NCBI GenBank assembly: GCA_002337605.1
Contig: DDGL01000014.1
Span: 457,965-521,964 of the forward strand
DNA length: 64,000 nt
Direction of reading: 5' to 3'
Source of the DNA: Flavobacteriaceae bacterium UBA1903
Lineage (GTDB): Bacteria > Bacteroidota > Bacteroidia > Flavobacteriales > Flavobacteriaceae
Position numbers and translations under genes: made by a program. Positions 60,536-64,000 of the stretch are shown here, piece by piece (position 1 is the stretch's first letter; each line of letters opens with the position of its first letter). The notes below the pieces were generated by a model. That model did not search any database. It was not told the origin of the DNA and saw only the letters and a list, made by a program, of their open reading frames with translations.

Positions 60536-61552
60536 ATCTGCACTCTTAAATTGTTCCAAAAAGCGAAGGTCATTCTCACTTAACATTCTAATGTCCGGGA
60601 TTTGGTGTAGCAACAACGCAATTCGATCTATTCCCATACCAAAAGCAAAGCCTGAATACTCTGTGGAGTCTATTCCACAATTTTCCAACACATTAGGATC
60701 TACCATTCCGCAGCCCATGATTTCTAACCAGCCAGTTCCTTTGGTCATTTTATAGTCGGTTTCAGTTTCTAAGCCCCAATACACATCTACCTCTGCGCTT
60801 GGCTCGGTAAACGGGAAGTAGGACGGTCGCAGCCTGATCTTTGATTTTCCGAAGAGCTCTGTTGTAAAGTATTGTAAGGTTTGTTTCAAATCTGCAAAGC
60901 TTACTCCCTTGTCTACATACAATCCTTCCACCTGATGGAAAAAACAGTGTGAACGTGCCGAAATAGCTTCATTTCTATACACGCGCCCCGGAGAAATTGT
61001 ACGAATGGGAGGCTTGTGTTCTTCCATATAACGTACCTGCACGGTTGAAGTGTGTGTACGAAGTAATACATCTGGATTGGTTTGTATAAAAAACGTATCC
61101 TGCATATCACGTGCGGGATGGTATTCTGGCAGGTTAAGTGCCGTAAAGTTGTGCCAGTCGTCTTCAATTTCGGGGCCTTCAGAAACATTAAACCCTATTC
61201 TTGAAAAGATATTGACAATCTTATTTTTTACTATAGAAATAGGGTGCCTTGACCCTAGTGAGATAGGTTCTCCCGGACGGGAAAGGTCACCATAAACTCC
61301 CTTGGATTCTTCGGCACTTTCCAGGGCTTCTTTTAAGCTATTTACTTTGTCTTGCGCTGAGTTTTTTAGCGTATTAATAGTTTGTCCAAATTCCTTTTTC
61401 TGGTCGTTTGGCACATTTTTAAATTCAGCAAAAAAATCGTTCAGCAGGCCTTTTTTCCCAAGGTATTTAATTCGGAACTGTTCAATTTCTTCCGGATTGG
61501 TGGCTGTGAAAGCTTCAACTGTTGCAATATGCTTTTTTAGAGTATCTATCAT
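60533..61552 (-). CDS. pheS: Phenylalanyl-tRNA synthetase alpha subunit
   Basis: Class II synthetase alpha subunit, 339 aa; pairs with PheT. Motif 2 region RTHTSTVQVRYME (about 165-178) and FHQVEGLYVD (about 211-220), and motif 3 GFAFGMGIDRIALL (about 306-319). The N-terminal coiled-coil arm (1-80) for tRNA-Phe is present. pheT is not adjacent in this window. The stop codon is part of a short repeat. Confidence 0.96.
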   Translation of the reverse strand: MIDTLKKHIATVEAFTATNPEEIEQFRIKYLGKKGLLNDFFAEFKNVPNDQKKEFGQTINTLKNSAQDKVNSLKEALESAEESKGVYGDLSRPGEPISLGSRHPISIVKNKIVNIFSRIGFNVSEGPEIEDDWHNFTALNLPEYHPARDMQDTFFIQTNPDVLLRTHTSTVQVRYMEEHKPPIRTISPGRVYRNEAISARSHCFFHQVEGLYVDKGVSFADLKQTLQYFTTELFGKSKIRLRPSYFPFTEPSAEVDVYWGLETETDYKMTKGTGWLEIMGCGMVDPNVLENCGIDSTEYSGFAFGMGIDRIALLLHQIPDIRMLSENDLRFLEQFKSAD

Positions 61553-61649
61553 GATTCGACTACATTCACCACAGGTAAACGTTTATGTTTTATGAATAGG
61601 CAAAATTACGGAAACTCATTTAAAACAAGCCCTTTTGAAATTTGGAATT

Positions 61650-62006
61650 TTACGAAAGCACTTCTTTTTCTATAAAGTATTGTACAAGGGCTTCCTTCAT
61701 CAAAACACTTTGTTCGCCTGCTTTTAACGGGGGTAATTGTTCTAATATTTTATAATGTGGCCAGCCCTGATCATCAAAATAATCAAACTCGTAGTAGCCA
61801 AAAGGTTCTAACAAACGGCAAATGGCGATGTGCATTAGATCCAGTTTTTCATCTTTTTTAAACTTTCGGTGCAATTGCCCTAACTCCTGGATGCCCACCA
61901 AATAAATAATTGCGTCAAGGTCTAACGTATCCCCATCTGCAAAGCGATTACTCAACAGCGTCACCAGTGCTTCCCATCGTTCTTTTAATTCTTGATCTCT
62001 TGCCAT
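61650..62006 (-). CDS. Conserved flavobacterial protein of unknown function
   Basis: A 118-aa protein, helical and rich in Leu and Tyr, with no export signal. The segment LDLDAIIYLVGIQELGQLHRKF and the end EQSVLMKEALVQYFIEKEVLS suggest a compact helical fold. I know no family name. The start (ATG 62004-62006) lies in the same dispersed repeat that overlaps the ileS start. Some 100 bases upstream is the divergent cvpA-like gene. Confidence 0.65.
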   Translation of the reverse strand: MARDQELKERWEALVTLLSNRFADGDTLDLDAIIYLVGIQELGQLHRKFKKDEKLDLMHIAICRLLEPFGYYEFDYFDDQGWPHYKILEQLPPLKAGEQSVLMKEALVQYFIEKEVLS

Positions 62007-62025
62007 ATTTCGACTCCGCTCAATA
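62001..62025. repeat. Start-codon dispersed repeat, copy 2
   Basis: Matches 2081-2105 at all but two positions near the centre and a short 3' end. As at ileS, the ATG and the first codons lie within the repeat. Confidence 0.6.
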
Positions 62026-62122
62026 CTCTCAGGCGGGTAATTTTAAATTTGTTTTGCGCATTTACAAAGGTACGTTGTCCTAGTGAAATTTTGAAGCTTA
62101 GAATAGTTATAATTAGGTTTGC

Positions 62123-62130
62123 TATCTTTA
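62123..62130 (+). promoter_or_regulatory. Candidate -7 box for the cvpA-like gene
   Basis: TATCTTTA, 14 bases upstream of the ATG at 62145. Confidence 0.5.
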
Positions 62131-62144
62131 CGTAAACTGAACAT

Positions 62145-62678
62145 ATGAATACCATCGATATAGTTTTAGGCATTATCCTCCTCATCGCTTTAGTAGTGGG
62201 TTATAAAAAAGGTCTTTTTGTAGCATTAGCAGGTTTAGTGGGTATTATTGCCGGGGTGTATGGTGCGGTATATTTTTCAGGGTATGCTGCCAGCTATCTT
62301 GCTGGCTGGACCAACTGGAATGAACAAACCGTGAACTTAGCCGCTTTTGCAGTGACTTTTTTGGCAATCCTTTTACTTATTTCCATGGCTGGAAAGGCAC
62401 TTACCAAAATAGCAGATTTTGCTGCACTGGGAATAATAAATAAGCTATTAGGCGCTGTTTTTAACGTGTTGAAATTTGCCTTTATTATAAGTGTGGTCTT
62501 TATGTTCGTAAATGCCTCTCCCTCGTTTTCAATTCTTTCTGAAGAAGACAGAGACACCTCAGTTTTATATGCTCCTGTGGCTAGTCTTGCTCCGTTAGTG
62601 GTTCCCTATATTTTAAAGGAAGTTGACGGTATCGATGAAAGAGATGAAGAAAACGAACCTGAAGATATTTCAGAATAA
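62145..62678 (+). CDS. CvpA-family membrane protein
   Basis: A 177-aa membrane protein with four segments (about 5-25, 28-50, 65-90 and 108-130), matching CvpA/colicin-V production-like proteins. DIVLGIILLIALVVGYKKGL is the typical first segment with the glycine-rich turn. The C-terminus is acidic and cytoplasmic or periplasmic. A function in envelope homeostasis is possible, but not shown here. It ends in a strong inverted repeat shared with the SulP gene. Confidence 0.85.
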   Translation: MNTIDIVLGIILLIALVVGYKKGLFVALAGLVGIIAGVYGAVYFSGYAASYLAGWTNWNEQTVNLAAFAVTFLAILLLISMAGKALTKIADFAALGIINKLLGAVFNVLKFAFIISVVFMFVNASPSFSILSEEDRDTSVLYAPVASLAPLVVPYILKEVDGIDERDEENEPEDISE

Positions 62679-62726
62679 AAAAAACCGCGAATACACGATT
62701 AAATTTAATCCGGGTATTCGCGGTTA
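62678..62726 (-). terminator. Large terminator hairpin between cvpA-like and SulP genes
   Basis: ACCGCGAATA / TATTCGCGGT arms with an inner GATTAAATTTAATC palindrome. A run of seven or more T follows on the minus strand, so it terminates the SulP gene; it may also stop the cvpA-like transcript. Confidence 0.85.
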
Positions 62727-62770
62727 TAAAATTCTGCTCCTTCATAAAGGTAGCTGAGTATTCCGTTAAT

Positions 62771-62807
62771 TTTCCTAAAAGGAAATTGGCGGTATGTATC
62801 GAAGCTA
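62771..62807 (-). repeat. Repeat at the SulP stop, with palindrome
   Basis: Minus-strand sequence begins TAGCTTCGATACATACCGCC and continues into TTTCC/GGAAA pairing bases. It is the counterpart of 60490-60535. The first three bases are the stop of the SulP gene. Confidence 0.6.
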
Positions 62808-64000
62808 CACTACATCTTCTACATTTTTCCGAATGTATTCCATGGCTTCTTTAAAGGTTCCAACTAATCTTTTTTCTGGTACTAGATCTGGAATAATATC
62901 AATGGACTGCATCATTACTTTTGGTTGCTTTTGAAGGCTTACCAATATAATCTTAATTTTTCCTTGTCGTAGTCTAAGCAAAGTTTCTTCCATAGCGTAC
63001 AAACCAGATTGATCCATATAGGGCACCTTTCCCATTCGTATTATTAAATGAGTGGCTGTTGCAGGAATTCCTTTCGCAAGCTCCTGGAAATCGCTTGTAT
63101 TTCCAAAGAAAAGCGGTCCGTCCAAACGCTTGATAAACACTTCTTCTTTTAAATATTGTGGGAAATTTTTTTCATCCTGCCACGGAAGGCCAAACTCATC
63201 GGCATTACCCAGTGGTACTAATTTGGATCGTTTTGCGGAAACATCTCCGATTTTTTTCATAAATACTAGTGAGGCCAATACCAATCCAATACCAACAGCA
63301 TATACTAAGTTCCAGAATACTGAAAGTAATAATACAACCAGCATGACTATAATCTCACTTTTAGGCATATTTGGAATTGCTTTTAAGCCTTTATAATCCA
63401 TCACTCCAATACCTACTGTAATTAAGATTCCTGCAAGAACAGCTGCTGGAATTTGTGAAGCCACAGGGCCTAATGCCAATAAAATTACTAGCAATAATAC
63501 CGAAGCTGTCATTCCAGAAAGTTTTGTAGTTCCTCCAGAGTTGATATTTACCACGGTTCTGATAGTCGCACCAGCTCCTGGGATTCCTCCAAAAATCGAA
63601 GCAATACTATTACCAATACCCTGTCCTATTAATTCTTGATTGGGCTTATGCTTTGTCTTGGTCATATTGTCTGCCACTACCGAAGTTAGCAACGAGTCAA
63701 TAGCTCCCAGAAATGCCAGTGTAAGTGCCGTAAATATATACGGTGAAATTTGACCTATATTGAAATTGGAGAACATATCCAGATTTGGCATTGGAAATCC
63801 GCCCGGGATTTGTTCAATGGGTCTGTAATCGAGATTCATAAAATAGGCCCCTGCTGAAACTACCAGTAAGGCAACCAGTGTGGAGGGGACAGCTGTAGTA
63901 ATTTTTTTAAACCCAAAAATGATAAAAATTGTCAGTGCTGCCAATCCAAACTCCAGCCAATTTATACTTTTAATAGCCCTTGGTAAAGTTTTGATAGAAC
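62805..64000 (-). CDS. SulP-family anion transporter, N-terminal part beyond the window
   Basis: An inner-membrane sulfate/bicarbonate-type transporter with a cytoplasmic C-terminal STAS domain. About 398 residues are present; the frame stays open to the window edge and the true start lies outside. Family segment FGGIPGAGATIRTVVNINSGG marks the substrate region and several long hydrophobic stretches follow. The STAS domain (last 110 residues) includes IIRMGKVPYMDQSGLYAME. The substrate among sulfate, bicarbonate or other anions cannot be told from here. Confidence 0.92.
   Translation of the reverse strand, partial: SIKTLPRAIKSINWLEFGLAALTIFIIFGFKKITTAVPSTLVALLVVSAGAYFMNLDYRPIEQIPGGFPMPNLDMFSNFNIGQISPYIFTALTLAFLGAIDSLLTSVVADNMTKTKHKPNQELIGQGIGNSIASIFGGIPGAGATIRTVVNINSGGTTKLSGMTASVLLLVILLALGPVASQIPAAVLAGILITVGIGVMDYKGLKAIPNMPKSEIIVMLVVLLLSVFWNLVYAVGIGLVLASLVFMKKIGDVSAKRSKLVPLGNADEFGLPWQDEKNFPQYLKEEVFIKRLDGPLFFGNTSDFQELAKGIPATATHLIIRMGKVPYMDQSGLYAMEETLLRLRQGKIKIILVSLQKQPKVMMQSIDIIPDLVPEKRLVGTFKEAMEYIRKNVEDVV

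Noticed and set aside
1..64000. CRISPR arrays, rRNA genes or insertion sequences
   Set aside because: No spaced repeats of 24-40 bp with unique spacers, no rRNA-like sequence and no transposase gene were found on either strand.

Overview
The window reads as chromosomal DNA of a marine-type member of the Flavobacteriaceae (Bacteroidota). Supporting signs are type IX secretion (T9SS) sorting domains, a PorZ homologue, a TonB-dependent receptor with a carboxypeptidase-like N-terminal domain, many lipoproteins, an epimerase-type L-threonine dehydrogenase, promoters of the Bacteroidota TAnnTTTG type, and A-rich leaders in place of Shine-Dalgarno sites. No species can be named from the sequence alone.

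Layout. 1-17.4 kb is ordinary chromosome: a partial ileS, surface lipoproteins, a CBS protein, an M28 peptidase with a membrane domain, an SDR protein, an M13 peptidase, an L-threonine dehydrogenase, a T9SS cargo protein and a LytS/LytR-type two-component pair. 17.4-39.7 kb is accessory: a small GIY-YIG gene wedged between tRNA-Asn 3' remnants, then an integrative element of about 21.8 kb bounded by a 52-bp direct repeat that is the 3' part of tRNA-Asn. 39.8-64 kb is chromosome again: porZ-recO-TonB receptor, gdhA, a cystathionine gamma-synthase-like gene, a TetR-controlled hydrolase/thioesterase region, yicC-gmk-nadD, gpsA, pheS, a cvpA-like gene and a partial SulP transporter.

The element. 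Its right arm carries the mobility and maintenance module on the minus strand: an unknown 291-aa protein, an excisionase-like HTH protein, a Rep-like protein, a tyrosine recombinase, a RecA-fold ATPase and a DUF3871 protein. Its left arm carries an XRE regulator with palindromic candidate operators, a short RadC/JAB protein and several unknown proteins. Between them lies one co-directional block of eight genes (21104-33960) that looks like a stacked anti-phage operon. It holds a YeeA/YeeB/YeeC-like trio (adenine methyltransferase, superfamily 2 helicase, T5orf172 GIY-YIG nuclease), an unknown 179-aa protein, McrB and McrC (modified-DNA restriction), and a two-gene pair resembling GAPS4 (PD-(D/E)xK-type protein plus partner). 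No relaxase or conjugation genes are visible, so the element looks like an integrase-borne island carrying defence cargo. It is visibly more A+T-rich than its flanks.

Fine-scale structure. Two tRNA-Asn-derived copies carry a palindrome where the variable loop should be. Short dispersed repeats sit exactly on start codons (ileS and 61650-62006) and on stop codons (TAGCTTCGAT at three genes). A 21-bp-phased direct repeat lies upstream of the LytS-type kinase, and two 16-bp operators of identical sequence flank the TetR gene.
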